In this document: piece after piece, positions 26,198-35,718 of the stretch
How the letters are laid out: each line of letters opens with the position of its first letter
Position numbering within the stretch: position 1 is the first letter of the stretch
Source of the DNA: Blastococcus sp. CT_GayMR16
Lineage (GTDB): Bacteria; Actinomycetota; Actinomycetes; Mycobacteriales; Geodermatophilaceae
Direction of reading: 5' to 3'
Assembly: GCF_004570875.1 (NCBI RefSeq)
Contig: NZ_SPQK01000001.1
Span: forward strand, 186,001 to 250,000
Length of the DNA: 64,000 bases
Program-made: the position numbers and the translations under genes
Notes under the pieces: generated by a model
Database searches by the model: none
Seen by the model: the letters and a program-made list of their open reading frames with translations, nothing else
Told to the model about the DNA's origin: nothing

Positions 26198-28077
26198 GGG
26201 GTCAGCCCGCCCATCGCCCGCTCGCGCAGCGACCGGGCCTGCGCCTCGAGCGCCACGAGCTGGCCGAACACCTTCGTGTACTCGTCCGGGGCCTCGACCG
26301 GGTTCATCCGCTGCAGCTTGCCCTTGAGCGCAGTGACCCGGCGCACGGTCGCCATTTCCTGGAGCCGCGCCATCACCGCGTTGACGTAGGTGGAGTCCCC
26401 CTCACCGACCGAGCGCATGGGCTCGACAGCCAGGGCGGTCAGCATCGCCCGCGCCGACTCCCGCGAGCAGTGCGCCGCGACCTCGTCCAGCCAGGCCGGC
26501 CCGGTGACCGTTGCCGCGGCTGCGCCCCCGGCAGCGGCCACCGCCTCCGCCACCGCCGCGTACTCGGGGTCGGTGTAGGCGGCCGGTGGGACGGCGTCGA
26601 ACGAGGGCCCGGCCACCTCGGGCACCTGCAGCGCCGCCTTCACCGCCTCCCGCTCGACCTCGACCGCGGCGTCGTCCGGCGTGCGCTGGGGGCCCCGGGG
26701 CCGCGGCCGGGATCGCTCCCCGCCGTCACCGGTGAGCCGGCGGAGCCGCTCCATGACCTCGTTCTCGTCGGGCAGGCCCAGCAGCCCGGCCAGCCGGCGC
26801 GCGTAGGCGGGCCGCAGCGCGTGGTCCTTGACCTGCGCCAGCAGCGGCGCGGTCTTCTCCAGCGCATGCACCCGGCCCTCGACGGTGTCGAGGTCGTAGC
26901 CGGCCAGGGTCGTCTTCAGGACGAACTCGATCAGCGGCGTCCGTCGGGCGACCAGATCGCGGACGGCGGCGTCCCCGTGCTCCTGGCGGAGCTCGCACGG
27001 ATCGTGCCCGTTCGGCTCGACCGCGACGAACGTCTGGCCGACGAAGCGCTGGTCCTCGGCGAAGGTCTTCATCGCCGCGGCCTGGCCCGCCGCGTCGCCG
27101 TCGAACGTGTAGACCACCTCGCCGCGGAACTCGTCCTGGTCCATGAGCAGCCGCCGCAGCACGCTGATGTGCTCGCCGCCGAAGGCCGTGCCGCACGACG
27201 CGACCGCGGTGGTGACGCCGGCCAGGTGGCAGGCCATGACGTCGGTGTAGCCCTCGACGACGACGGCCTGGTGCTTGCGGGCGATGTCGCGCTTGGCCCG
27301 CTCGATCCCGTAGAGCACGGTGGACTTCTTGTAGAGCGGCGTCTCGGGGGTGTTGAGGTACTTCGGGCCCGGGTCGTCGTCCATGAGCTTGCGGGCGCCG
27401 AAACCGATGACGTCGCCGGTGATGTCGCGGATCGGCCAGACCAGCCGCCGGTGGAAGCGGTCGATGAGCGTGCCGCGCGAGGACTCCTTCGCCAGGCCGC
27501 CGGTGACGAGCTCGGCCTGGGTGAAGCCCTTCCCGCGGAGGTGCCGGGTCAGCGCGTCCCAGCCGCTGGGTGCGAAGCCGCAGCCGAAGTCGATGGCGAC
27601 CTGGCGGTCGAAGCCGCGCTCGGCGAGGAACTGCCGGGCGGGTGCCGCCTCGGGCGTGCCCAGCTGCTCGGCGAAGAACGCCGCGGCCGCGGTGTTGGCC
27701 GCGACCAGGCGGGCCCGCTGGCCGACGTTGGCCCGGTCGGGGGCGCCGGTCGCCCGACCGCTGTCGTCCTCGTAGTGCAGTTCGACGTTGGCCCGGCCGG
27801 CGAGGAGTTCGATCGACTCCGAGAACGACAGGTGGTCGATCTGCTGGATGAAAGAAATGACATCGCCGCCCATGCCGCAGCCGAAGCAATGCCACAGCCC
27901 GCGCGACGGCGTCACCTGGAAGGACGGCGACTTCTCGTCATGGAATGGGCAGAGCCCTTTCAGGCTGCCCCCACCCGCGCGCTTGAGCTGCAGGTGCTCC
28001 CCGACGATCTCGTCGATCTTCGAGTGCTCTCTCACCAACGCGATGTCCGCCGCCCGGATCCGGCCCCGCGGGGGCAT
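26194..28077 (-). CDS. dnaG: DNA primase
   Basis: A 627-residue primase that makes RNA primers at the replication fork. The N-terminal CHC2 zinc domain shows CPFHDEKSPSFQV and HCFGCGMGGDVISF. The catalytic core shows PIRDITGDVIGFGARKL, the Toprim motif VVVEGYTDVMACHLAG and YTFDGDAAGQAA. The C-terminal DnaB-binding domain occupies roughly the last 150 residues. The ATG at 28077 shares one base with the stop of the upstream gene (TGATG). No in-frame interruption. Confidence 0.96.
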   Translation of the reverse strand: MPPRGRIRAADIALVREHSKIDEIVGEHLQLKRAGGGSLKGLCPFHDEKSPSFQVTPSRGLWHCFGCGMGGDVISFIQQIDHLSFSESIELLAGRANVELHYEDDSGRATGAPDRANVGQRARLVAANTAAAAFFAEQLGTPEAAPARQFLAERGFDRQVAIDFGCGFAPSGWDALTRHLRGKGFTQAELVTGGLAKESSRGTLIDRFHRRLVWPIRDITGDVIGFGARKLMDDDPGPKYLNTPETPLYKKSTVLYGIERAKRDIARKHQAVVVEGYTDVMACHLAGVTTAVASCGTAFGGEHISVLRRLLMDQDEFRGEVVYTFDGDAAGQAAAMKTFAEDQRFVGQTFVAVEPNGHDPCELRQEHGDAAVRDLVARRTPLIEFVLKTTLAGYDLDTVEGRVHALEKTAPLLAQVKDHALRPAYARRLAGLLGLPDENEVMERLRRLTGDGGERSRPRPRGPQRTPDDAAVEVEREAVKAALQVPEVAGPSFDAVPPAAYTDPEYAAVAEAVAAAGGAAAATVTGPAWLDEVAAHCSRESARAMLTALAVEPMRSVGEGDSTYVNAVMARLQEMATVRRVTALKGKLQRMNPVEAPDEYTKVFGQLVALEAQARSLRERAMGGLTP

Positions 28078-28586
28078 CAGCTGCTGCCCCCGATGACCGC
28101 GGCGCCGGTCGCCGCGCCGACGGCTGCGGTGTTCCGGCGGCTGAGGACGAGTTCCAGCCAGAGCAGGAACACCTGCTGGTGCAGCGGCAGCGAGCCGTCG
28201 GCGTCCAGGGTCGGGCGCGGCGACCAGCCGCCGGTCGAGCCGCTCTCGGCGATCCGTTGCCCGCCGGTCAGGTAGCGGTGCGTGCCCTTCCACATCGAGG
28301 CGTTCTGCACCTCCACGGGCCGACCCTCGAGGTCGACGGTCCACGTGCCCTTCCAGAACGACGCCTGCCGGGCGCGCAGCCGCGCGACGTCCTCGGGCTC
28401 GGCGGCCCACCGCCCGGTGAGCTCGCCCTTGCGCTTGGCGAAGACCCACTCGCGGTCGCCGACGACCGCCGTGGCCTCCTCCTTCCAGTTGGCGGCGCGG
28501 AGGACGGCGACCGGCGACCCGTCGCGGAGGACGGGCAGCTCGCCCTTGCGGTACCCGGCCCCGCCGGCCTTGCCCAGTTCGAGCAT
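28077..28586 (-). CDS. Conserved hypothetical protein upstream of dnaG
   Basis: A 169-residue protein, ATG at 28586 with an AGGGGA site. It contains Trp-rich beta-strand segments (VLRAANWKEEATAVVGDREW, FWKGTWTVDLEGRP, MWKGTHRYLTGG) and ends with a hydrophobic stretch AAVGAATGAAVIGGSS. The repeated W-K pattern suggests a beta-barrel, perhaps LURP/tubby-like, but this is only an impression. It is coupled to dnaG by a stop-start overlap. Confidence 0.6.
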   Translation of the reverse strand: MLELGKAGGAGYRKGELPVLRDGSPVAVLRAANWKEEATAVVGDREWVFAKRKGELTGRWAAEPEDVARLRARQASFWKGTWTVDLEGRPVEVQNASMWKGTHRYLTGGQRIAESGSTGGWSPRPTLDADGSLPLHQQVFLLWLELVLSRRNTAAVGAATGAAVIGGSS

Positions 28587-28600
28587 CCGGTCCCCTCCCC

Positions 28601-29206
28601 TCAGCCGATCCCCGGTGCGCCGGCGACGCTCTCGCCCGTCGCGCGGTACAGCAGGTAGGCAGCAGTCTCCCGCAGGATGTAACGGAACTGGGTGCCGCGG
28701 GTCTGGACGGCGGGGCCTTGCCGAGTCGGCGAGCTCTCCGCCTCCATACCGGCATCCTCGGCCATGCGCTCCGCCCGCATCGCGTGCCACGGGTCGGTGA
28801 CCAGGACAGCGCTGGTCCAGCCGCGCTCGGTGAAGGCGGCCGACACGACGCGCATGCTCTGCAGGGTGTCCACGCCCTCGGGAACGGCGAGCAGGGCGTC
28901 GTCCGGGATGCCCGAGTTCGACAGGTAGTCGCGGCCGGCCTCGGCCTCGGTGAACTCGTCGCCGGTCGCCTTGCCGCCGACGGTCACGATCACGGGGGCG
29001 ACGCCGTCCTCGTACAGGGAGATGGCGTGCTCGAGCCGGGCCTCGAAGATCGACGACGGGACGCCGTTGTACTGCGCCGAGCCCAGCACCACGATCGCAT
29101 CGGACGCCGGGCGTGAGTCGTGCCGCGCGGTCCACCAGATCGCCAGGGCCGTCGAGCTGACGAGGAGCACGAACGCGAGGACTGCGGCCGCGAACGCCCG
29201 CGCCAT
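28601..29206 (-). CDS. YdcF family (DUF218) protein
   Basis: A 201-residue protein from the ATG at 29206; a GTG at 29230 lacks a ribosome site. An N-terminal anchor (FAAAVLAFVLLVSSTALAIW) is followed by a DUF218 domain: DAIVVLGSAQYNGVPSSIFEARLEHAISLYEDG, VTVGGKATGDEFTEA, SNSGIPDDALLAVPEG, VLVTDPWHAMRAERMA. Members such as ElyC/SanA act in envelope biology, though the biochemical role of most is unknown. It probably faces the outside. Confidence 0.82.
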   Translation of the reverse strand: MARAFAAAVLAFVLLVSSTALAIWWTARHDSRPASDAIVVLGSAQYNGVPSSIFEARLEHAISLYEDGVAPVIVTVGGKATGDEFTEAEAGRDYLSNSGIPDDALLAVPEGVDTLQSMRVVSAAFTERGWTSAVLVTDPWHAMRAERMAEDAGMEAESSPTRQGPAVQTRGTQFRYILRETAAYLLYRATGESVAGAPGIG

Positions 29207-29367
29207 CAGGCTTTCCCGCCGCACTCCCACGCGTCATGGGTACCACGTCGACCTGACGCCGTGCGGCGCCTGGGGAAACTGAGGCCGTGGGCCCCCACAC
29301 CAGCGGAGGAGGACCGGGGAGGAAGGTGCAGCCGACAATCCCGAGCAGCTCCCTGGAAGGACCGAAC

Positions 29368-29750
29368 ATGGATCATCAGGTCGTCACGGGTCCGGGTCTG
29401 CCGCCGCCCATCGGCCCCTACTCGCACGCCGTCCGCGCCGGTGGGTTCGTCTTCGTATCCGGCCAGCCCGGGGTCGATCCGGTCACCGGCGACGTGCCCG
29501 GCGACTCCTTTGGCGCGCAGGCGCGTCAGCAGTTCACCAATCTGGCGACCGTGCTCCACGCCGCCGGTAGCCGCCCCGACCTCGTCGTCAGCACGACAGT
29601 GCTGGTCGCCACCAGGCCGACTTCCCGGAGATGAACGCCCTGTTCGAGGAGTTCTTCCCCACCGCGCCACCCGCGCGGATGACCATGTAGGTGCCGCTCC
29701 CCCTGGGCCTGCTGATCTCCATCGGGTGCACCGCGGTCGAGGGCACCTGA
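29368..29750 (+). pseudogene. ridA: Broken ridA (enamine/imine deaminase family)
   Basis: The first frame (29368-29634) starts after GGAAGG and encodes a good RidA N-terminal half: GPGLPPPIGPYSHAVRAGGF, VFVSGQPGVDPVTGDVPG, QFTNLATVLHAAGS. The C-terminal half continues in another frame as DFPEMNALFEEFFPTAPPAR, then PLPLGLLISIGCTAVEGT with its TGA at 29748. A one-base deletion near 29609-29611 explains the shift. The second frame also contains a TAG at 29688-29690 where a family member would have Gln. Two independent lesions argue for true decay. The intact enzyme would hydrolyse reactive 2-aminoacrylate-type intermediates. Confidence 0.8.
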
Positions 29751-29760
29751 CCCCTCCCGC

Positions 29761-30435
29761 TCAGCGCTCGCCCAGCCGGACGAGGCCGGTCTCGTAGGCG
29801 ACGATCACCGCCTGCACCCGGTCGCGGAGCTCCAGCTTGGCCAGGATGTGGGTGACGTGCGTCTTCACCGTGGTCTCGGCCATGTACAGCTCGCGCGCGA
29901 TCTCGGCGTTGGACAGCCCGCGCGTCAGCGCCCGCAGGACCTCCAGTTCCCGTTCGGTGAGTTCCCTCAGCCTCGGCGGGAGCCCCCCGTCAGAGGGCGG
30001 GGTCGGCTGCCGGACGTAGCTCTCGACGAGCCGGCGGGTGACGGTGGGAGCGAGCAGCATCTCGCCGGCCGCGCAGGCATGGACCGATTCGACCAGTGCC
30101 CGGGCGGGGGTCGTCTTGAGCAGGAACCCAGAGGCGCCCAGGCGCAGCGCCTCGAGGACGTACTCGTCGAGATCGAACGTCGTGAGGACGAGTACCCGGG
30201 TGCCCGGGCAGCGCTCGAGGATCTCTCGGGTGGCGGTCAGGCCGTTCCCGCCGGGCATCTCGACGTCCATGAGGACGAGGTCCGGTGCCAGCGCGCGGAC
30301 CGCCGCGACGGCGGACGGCCCGCTCGAGGCCTCACCGACAACCTCGATCCCGGGGTCAGCCCCGAGGATCGCGCCCACGCCGTCGCGCAGCAGATCGTGG
30401 TCGTCGGCGATCACGATCCGCACCAGCGGACTCAT
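29761..30435 (-). CDS. NarL/LuxR-type response regulator
   Basis: A 224-residue regulator. The receiver domain (about 4-120) has DDHD, the phosphoacceptor in LVLMDVEMPGGNG, the TTF switch and LLKTTPA. The C-terminal LuxR HTH is LTERELEVLRALTRGLSNAE, IARELYMAETTVKTHVTHIL. It pairs with the histidine kinase just upstream in the operon (ATGA overlap). Confidence 0.92.
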   Translation of the reverse strand: MSPLVRIVIADDHDLLRDGVGAILGADPGIEVVGEASSGPSAVAAVRALAPDLVLMDVEMPGGNGLTATREILERCPGTRVLVLTTFDLDEYVLEALRLGASGFLLKTTPARALVESVHACAAGEMLLAPTVTRRLVESYVRQPTPPSDGGLPPRLRELTERELEVLRALTRGLSNAEIARELYMAETTVKTHVTHILAKLELRDRVQAVIVAYETGLVRLGER

Positions 30436-32033
30436 GCCGGCCGCACCACCAGCACCGGCACCCAGGCGCGCACCAGGAAGCCGCGTCCGCCGGGGCCGGG
30501 CCCGGAGGTGAACTCGCCGCCGAGGCGGCGGACCCGCTCGTCGATGCCGACCAGGCCGTAACCCCGGCGGGGATGTGCCCCCGGCCCGGGACCGTCGTCG
30601 ACGACCTCCACGCCGACCCCGGTGGGCGACATGTGGACGCGGACCGTCGCCCCGGCCCCAGGCGCGTGACGGATCACGTTGGTCAGCGCCTCCTGGACCA
30701 CCCGGTAGACCACCGCGCCCACCTCCCCGGTGAGATCGCCCTGGAGGTCGAGCCGGACGACCAGTCCGGCGCTGCGCAGCCGGTCGATCAGGGCAGGGAC
30801 ATCGTGGCCGTCGGGACCGACCGCAGGGGCGCCGAGAACGCCGTGGTCCAGCACGCCCAGCAGGCGCTCAAGTTCCTCCAGGGTTTCCGCGGCCGTCCGC
30901 CGGACGACGTCGACCGCGCGCCGGGCATTGCCCGGATCGCTGTTCCGTGTCGTCAACGCCGCCCCCGCCTGCATGACCATGACACCCACCGCGTGCGACA
31001 CCAGGTCGTGCAGCTCGCGCGCCACTGCCAGTCGCTCGCTCCGGATGGCCGTGCCGGCGGCGGCGTCGAGTTCCGCCGCTCGCTGGTCCGCCCTGGTCCG
31101 CGCCGACCGGCCCCAGAATTCGGCGATCCGCACGACCGTGCTCCCTACGGCCGCGGCCGCCAGGGTCAGCATGGCGAGGAAGAGGTTGTCCGGATCCCGC
31201 ACGGCCAGCTCGACGGCGATGCCCGCGGCGAGGACGCCGACCGCCAGCAGACCGCGGGGCCCCCGGCCGACGGCAGCCCACGTGAGGGTCCCAGGGGTGA
31301 AGAGCAACCAGAATCCACTGCTCAGGGGCTGCGTCCAGATGCCCACTGCGAACACCAGGCCGCAGGCGACCGCACCGACGTCCGGGGCGACCCGTCGGAG
31401 GACCACCGTCGCGGCTGCGCAGGCGGACAGGAGCACGGAGAAGGCGCCCGACTCGCCCGACGCGAACTCGCCCCGGGATGCGACCGTCTCGACCACGGCG
31501 AGCACGGTCGCCACGCAGGCGAGGACGACGTCCCTGCGGGAGATGCGCGTTACGGGAATGACCGGCGCCATCGCCTGTGCCGCGGCGTCGTCGTCGGCCT
31601 CGCGCAGCAGGCCCAGCAGCCGGCGGAGTTCCAGTCCGGCGCGCGCCCCGAGGTCCTGGACCGTGCGCAGGGCTGGTGCCGGGTCGTCGTCCCAGTGCCG
31701 GACGGCATCCTCGGCAGCTGCACCCATGGTGGTGGCCGCCGAACGGACGACGGCCTGGATGTCTCCCGCCAGGCGGGCGCGCTCCACGGCAACGGCGGTG
31801 CGGGTCACCTCCGCCTCCGGGATGGACGCGAGGCGGCTGGCCCGGGCCGCCTCACCAGCGGCCTGACGGCCGGACCGCAGGGCGAGCCGCCACACCGCCC
31901 CCAGGGTCAGGAGGATCACGGTGAGGAACAGGAACTCAGGCGGGCCGGCCAACTCGTCCACTGCCACCCACACCCCGACGGCGCTCACGGCGACCGCCGT
32001 GAAAAGGATGCTCAGGACGCCCGGGCGGGACAC
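30432..32033 (-). CDS. Sensor histidine kinase, HisKA_3 type, with degenerate second module
   Basis: A 533-residue kinase. The functional transmitter is C-terminal: the H-box ERLAVARELHDLVSHAVGVM with phosphoacceptor His, then VVQEALTNVIRHA, VEVVDDGPGPG and GYGLVGIDERV. Several membrane helices occupy about 165-300. Residues 80-150 look like a second H-box helix pair (ERARLAGDIQAVVRSAATTM and LELRRLLGLLREADD) in which the His is Gln. This suggests an internal duplication with a dead copy used for dimerisation or sensing. GTG start. A divergent membrane protein gene starts 174 bases away and may be a target. Confidence 0.88.
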   Translation of the reverse strand: MSRPGVLSILFTAVAVSAVGVWVAVDELAGPPEFLFLTVILLTLGAVWRLALRSGRQAAGEAARASRLASIPEAEVTRTAVAVERARLAGDIQAVVRSAATTMGAAAEDAVRHWDDDPAPALRTVQDLGARAGLELRRLLGLLREADDDAAAQAMAPVIPVTRISRRDVVLACVATVLAVVETVASRGEFASGESGAFSVLLSACAAATVVLRRVAPDVGAVACGLVFAVGIWTQPLSSGFWLLFTPGTLTWAAVGRGPRGLLAVGVLAAGIAVELAVRDPDNLFLAMLTLAAAAVGSTVVRIAEFWGRSARTRADQRAAELDAAAGTAIRSERLAVARELHDLVSHAVGVMVMQAGAALTTRNSDPGNARRAVDVVRRTAAETLEELERLLGVLDHGVLGAPAVGPDGHDVPALIDRLRSAGLVVRLDLQGDLTGEVGAVVYRVVQEALTNVIRHAPGAGATVRVHMSPTGVGVEVVDDGPGPGAHPRRGYGLVGIDERVRRLGGEFTSGPGPGGRGFLVRAWVPVLVVRPA

Positions 32034-32207
32034 GGTTCGACCGTAGCCACCCGAGGGGATTCGTGGCGTCGTCCAAAGGTCGGAGACAACTCCTCCGCAG
32101 GTCGGGAAGAGAACGACCGTTCGGACGGATCACCGGCCGGTGGAGCGTTCCTAGCGTTCGCGGTACCGCGCCGCCACGAGGACGGCGCCCGGTCCGAGGA
32201 GCAACTC

Positions 32208-32807
32208 ATGATGCAGCTGGAGCGAACGGCACTGGGCGCCGCGGTCGTGCTGTCGGTCGTGTCCATCGGCGACGCGGTTGCCCGTGCCACCAGTGACGCG
32301 GTCCCGCCGTGGGACGACGAGGCCGGCACGACCTGGGTGATCGTCGCCATCAACCTCGTGATGGTGGCAACGTTCGCGCTGCTGGCGGCCGTGCTGGTCT
32401 GCAACGCTGAGCGGATCGACGAGGGCAGCGGTGCGGTCCGCTGGATCCGCCGGTTGCTGGCCGTCGACCTGGCGATCCTCGCGACCGGCTACCTGCTGGT
32501 CAACGTGGTCGACTCCGACATCCTCGGAGCCACGGCCGGCGTCACGTTCCTCGCGATGTTCATCCTGGGCGCCGTGCTGGGCGGACTCCTCCTGCGCCGG
32601 CCGGACGTGCGGGTGCCGGCCGTCCTCATGGTGGGCGTCGTCCCGGTGATCGCCCTGAGCCTCGTCCTCGAGGCGATGGCACCGGGCTGGGGGCACCCCG
32701 GCTACGCCGAGACCGCTCTCTACATCGGCATCGCCCTGCTCGGTCTCAGTGCCGCAGCGGCCGGTTCGTCCCGGCCGGACCGGGCGATGGTCGGTACGCG
32801 CCGCTGA
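32208..32807 (+). CDS. Polytopic membrane protein, unknown function
   Basis: A 199-residue protein with GAGGA seven bases before the ATG. Six hydrophobic helices are visible (for example TWVIVAINLVMVATFALLAA, FLAMFILGAVLGGLLL, VLMVGVVPVIALSLVLEAMA). No family recognised. Transcribed divergently from the kinase gene, so regulation by that two-component system is plausible. Confidence 0.65.
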   Translation: MMQLERTALGAAVVLSVVSIGDAVARATSDAVPPWDDEAGTTWVIVAINLVMVATFALLAAVLVCNAERIDEGSGAVRWIRRLLAVDLAILATGYLLVNVVDSDILGATAGVTFLAMFILGAVLGGLLLRRPDVRVPAVLMVGVVPVIALSLVLEAMAPGWGHPGYAETALYIGIALLGLSAAAAGSSRPDRAMVGTRR

Positions 32808-32817
32808 CGCCGGACCA

Positions 32818-32845
32818 GTGCCGGACGGGACCTCCCGTCCGGCAC
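32818..32845. terminator. Bidirectional terminator
   Basis: Perfect 12-bp inverted repeat GTGCCGGACGGG / CCCGTCCGGCAC with an ACCT loop, lying between the convergent membrane protein gene and ppdK. Confidence 0.75.
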
Positions 32846-32852
32846 CGCCGCG

Positions 32853-35561
32853 TCAGGAGCCGGCCCGCTCCCCACCGAGCGCGGCGCGACCGGCCTCGAG
32901 GCGGGCCACCGGCACGCGGAACGGCGAGCAGGACACGTAGTCGAGGCCCACCTCGTGGAAGAAGTGCACCGAGTCGGGGTCACCGCCGTGCTCGCCGCAG
33001 ACACCGAGCTTCAGGTCGGCACGTGCCGAGCGGCCGGCCTCGGCGCCGATCTGCACGAGCCGGCCGACGCCCTCGCGGTCCAGCGACTCGAACGGCGAGA
33101 TACCGAAGATGCCCTTGTCGAGGTACTGGTGGAAGAACGCCGCCTCGACGTCGTCCCGGGAGAAGCCCCAGGTCATCTGCGTGAGGTCGTTGGTGCCGAA
33201 GGAGAAGAACTCGGCGTATGCGGCGATCTCCCCGGCCGTCAGCGCGGCGCGTGGCACCTCGATCATCGTGCCGATCAGTGCCTCGACCTCGACGCCCTCG
33301 GCCTCGCAGACCTCGGCCAGGACGCGCTCGGACTCCTCGCGGATGGCCTCGAGCTCCTGCACCGCGCCGACGAGCGGGATCATGATCTCCGGGTGCGGAT
33401 CTCCTCCGGCCTTGCGCCGTTCGCACGCGGCCTCACCGATCGCCCGCACCTGCATCGCGAACAGCCCGGGGACGACGAGCCCGAGCCGCACGCCGCGCAG
33501 TCCCAGCATCGGGTTCGACTCGTGCATGCCCTGGACGGCGGCCAGCAGCCGCAGGCTGCCTTCGTCGGGCTCGCCGCGCTCCTCCGCGACGGCGACGCGG
33601 ACCGAGAGCTCGGTGAGGTCGGGCAGGAACTCGTGCAGCGGCGGGTCGAGCAGACGCACCGTGACCGGGAGCCCGTCCATCTGCTCGAAGATCTCGAGGA
33701 AGTCCTGCTTCTGCAGCGGCTCGAGGGCGTCGAGCGCGGCCTGCCGCTCGTCGGCGCCGTCGGCCAGGATCAGCTTCTCGACCAGCTTCCGCCGGTCACC
33801 GAGGAACATGTGCTCGGTCCGGCAGAGTCCGATGCCCTGGGCGCCGAACCGCCGAGCGCGGGCGGAGTCCTCCGGGGTGTCGGCATTGGTCCGGACCGCC
33901 AGGCGCCGCTTCTCGTCGGCGTGGGCCAGGATCCGGTGCACACTGCGCACGATGTCGTCGGTGTCGTCGGCCTCGGGGTCGATCTCGCCCTCGAAGTAGC
34001 GGACGACGGACGACGGCTCCACCGGCACCTCGCCGACCCACACCCGGCCGGTCGAGCCGTCGATGGAGATGACGTCGCCCTCGTTCACCACGGTGCCGCC
34101 GGGCGCGGTGAACTTCTTCCCCTTGGTGTCGACCTGCAGCTCCTCGGCACCGCAGACACACGTCTTGCCCATGCCCCGGGCGACGACGGCGGCGTGCGAG
34201 GTCTTCCCGCCGCGGCTGGTGAGCACGCCCTCGGCGGCGATCATCCCGGAGAGGTCGTCGGGGTTGGTCTCCCGGCGGACCAGGACGACCTTCTCCCCGC
34301 GATCGGCCCACTGGACGGCGGTCTCCGAGGAGAACACCGCCTTGCCGACCGCAGCGCCCGGTGAGGCGTTCATGCCCTGGGTCAGCTGCGTGGCGTCCCC
34401 GCCCGAGACGAACCGCGGGAACATCAGCTGCGCCAGCTGGTCCCCGGTCACCCGGCGGACCGCCTCGTCCATGTCGATGAGGCCCTCGTCGACGAGCTGG
34501 GTGGCGATGATGAAGGCGGCGGCCGCCCCGCGCTTCCCGACGCGGGTCTGCAGCATCCACAGCTTGTTGCGCTCGACGGTGAACTCGATGTCGCACAGGT
34601 CGCGGTAGTGCGACTCCAGCGTCGACATCGTCGTCATGAGCTCGTCGTAGGCGTCCTTGTCGATGGTCTCGAGATCGGCCAGCGGCACGGTGTTGCGGAT
34701 GCCGGCGACGACGTCCTCGCCCTGGGCGTTCTGCAGGTAGTCGCCGTAGACGCCCTGGGCGCCGCTGCCCGGGTCCCGGGTGAAGGCGACGCCGGTGCCG
34801 GAGTCCAACCCGAGGTTGCCGAACACCATCGAGCAGACGTTGACGGCGGTGCCGGCGTCGCTCGGGATGCGCTCGCGGCGGCGGTAGATGATCGCGCGGT
34901 CGGAGTTCCACGAGTCGAAGACGGCGTTGATCGCCATGTCCATCTGCTCGCGGGGATCCTGCGGGAAGTCGCTGCCGGTCTGCTCCTTGACGATCGCCTT
35001 GAAGCGGCCGACGACGTCCTTCAGGTGCTCGGCGTCCAGATCGAGGTCGAGGTCGGTGCCCTGCTCGGCCTTCACCTCGTCGAGGGCGTGCTCGAACAGG
35101 TCGCCGTCGATGTCGAGCACCGTCTTGCCGAACATCTGGATCAGCCGGCGGTAGGAGTCCCAGGCGAAGCGTTCGCTGCCCGACTGCTGAGCCAGGCCCT
35201 GCACCGACTCGTCGTTGAGCCCGACGTTGAGGACGGTCTCCATCATCCCGGGCATGGACGCCGCAGCACCCGATCGCACCGAGACCAGCAGCGGGTCGGC
35301 CGGGTCGCCGAGGGTCTTGCCCATCGCCTTCTCCAGCGCGGACAGGTGCTCGGTGACCTGGGCGTCGAGCGCCTCCGGGGTGCCGCCGTGCTCCAGGTAG
35401 TAGCGGCAGGCGTCGGTGGTGATCGTGAAGCCGGGCGGTACGGGCAGGCCCAGGTTGGTCATCTCGGCCAGGTTGGCGCCCTTGCCGCCGAGCAAGTCCT
35501 TCTGGTTCTTGTTGCCCTCGCTGAAGTCGTAGATCCACTTCGTGGGCTGACCGCTGGTCAC
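32853..35561 (-). CDS. ppdK: Pyruvate, phosphate dikinase
   Basis: A 902-residue enzyme that interconverts pyruvate, ATP and phosphate with phosphoenolpyruvate, AMP and pyrophosphate. The N-terminal ATP-grasp part has LLGGKGANLAEMTNLGLPVP and VSVRSGAAASMPGMM. The swivelling domain carries the catalytic His in GGKTSHAAVVARGMGKTCVC. The C-terminal PEP barrel has GLCRTEHMFL and LKLGVCGEHGGDP. The GTG at 35561 is chosen because GGAGG precedes it by eight bases. Full length for the family. Confidence 0.95.
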   Translation of the reverse strand: MTSGQPTKWIYDFSEGNKNQKDLLGGKGANLAEMTNLGLPVPPGFTITTDACRYYLEHGGTPEALDAQVTEHLSALEKAMGKTLGDPADPLLVSVRSGAAASMPGMMETVLNVGLNDESVQGLAQQSGSERFAWDSYRRLIQMFGKTVLDIDGDLFEHALDEVKAEQGTDLDLDLDAEHLKDVVGRFKAIVKEQTGSDFPQDPREQMDMAINAVFDSWNSDRAIIYRRRERIPSDAGTAVNVCSMVFGNLGLDSGTGVAFTRDPGSGAQGVYGDYLQNAQGEDVVAGIRNTVPLADLETIDKDAYDELMTTMSTLESHYRDLCDIEFTVERNKLWMLQTRVGKRGAAAAFIIATQLVDEGLIDMDEAVRRVTGDQLAQLMFPRFVSGGDATQLTQGMNASPGAAVGKAVFSSETAVQWADRGEKVVLVRRETNPDDLSGMIAAEGVLTSRGGKTSHAAVVARGMGKTCVCGAEELQVDTKGKKFTAPGGTVVNEGDVISIDGSTGRVWVGEVPVEPSSVVRYFEGEIDPEADDTDDIVRSVHRILAHADEKRRLAVRTNADTPEDSARARRFGAQGIGLCRTEHMFLGDRRKLVEKLILADGADERQAALDALEPLQKQDFLEIFEQMDGLPVTVRLLDPPLHEFLPDLTELSVRVAVAEERGEPDEGSLRLLAAVQGMHESNPMLGLRGVRLGLVVPGLFAMQVRAIGEAACERRKAGGDPHPEIMIPLVGAVQELEAIREESERVLAEVCEAEGVEVEALIGTMIEVPRAALTAGEIAAYAEFFSFGTNDLTQMTWGFSRDDVEAAFFHQYLDKGIFGISPFESLDREGVGRLVQIGAEAGRSARADLKLGVCGEHGGDPDSVHFFHEVGLDYVSCSPFRVPVARLEAGRAALGGERAGS

Positions 35562-35718
35562 CGTTGACACCTCCGCGCTCGACAAGCCGGACCCCGTATG
35601 GCCGAGATGGTGCCGTACCGGGGCGTGCCCGGGTGCGGCACCCACCGGTCGGCCACGGTGCCGGCGACTGGGAATGATCTTGGCCCAGCGGTCGGCTCGA
35701 CGCGATTCGAGCTGCGGG

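Noticed and set aside
25678-28275. An 865-codon plus-strand frame opposite dnaG
   Set aside because: Arg/Pro/Ala-rich shadow frame. dnaG is certain on the other strand.
30285-32207. Long N-terminal extension of the membrane protein gene at 32208
   Set aside because: The extension is antisense to the kinase gene and has no protein character. The ATG at 32208 has its own ribosome site and starts the hydrophobic protein.
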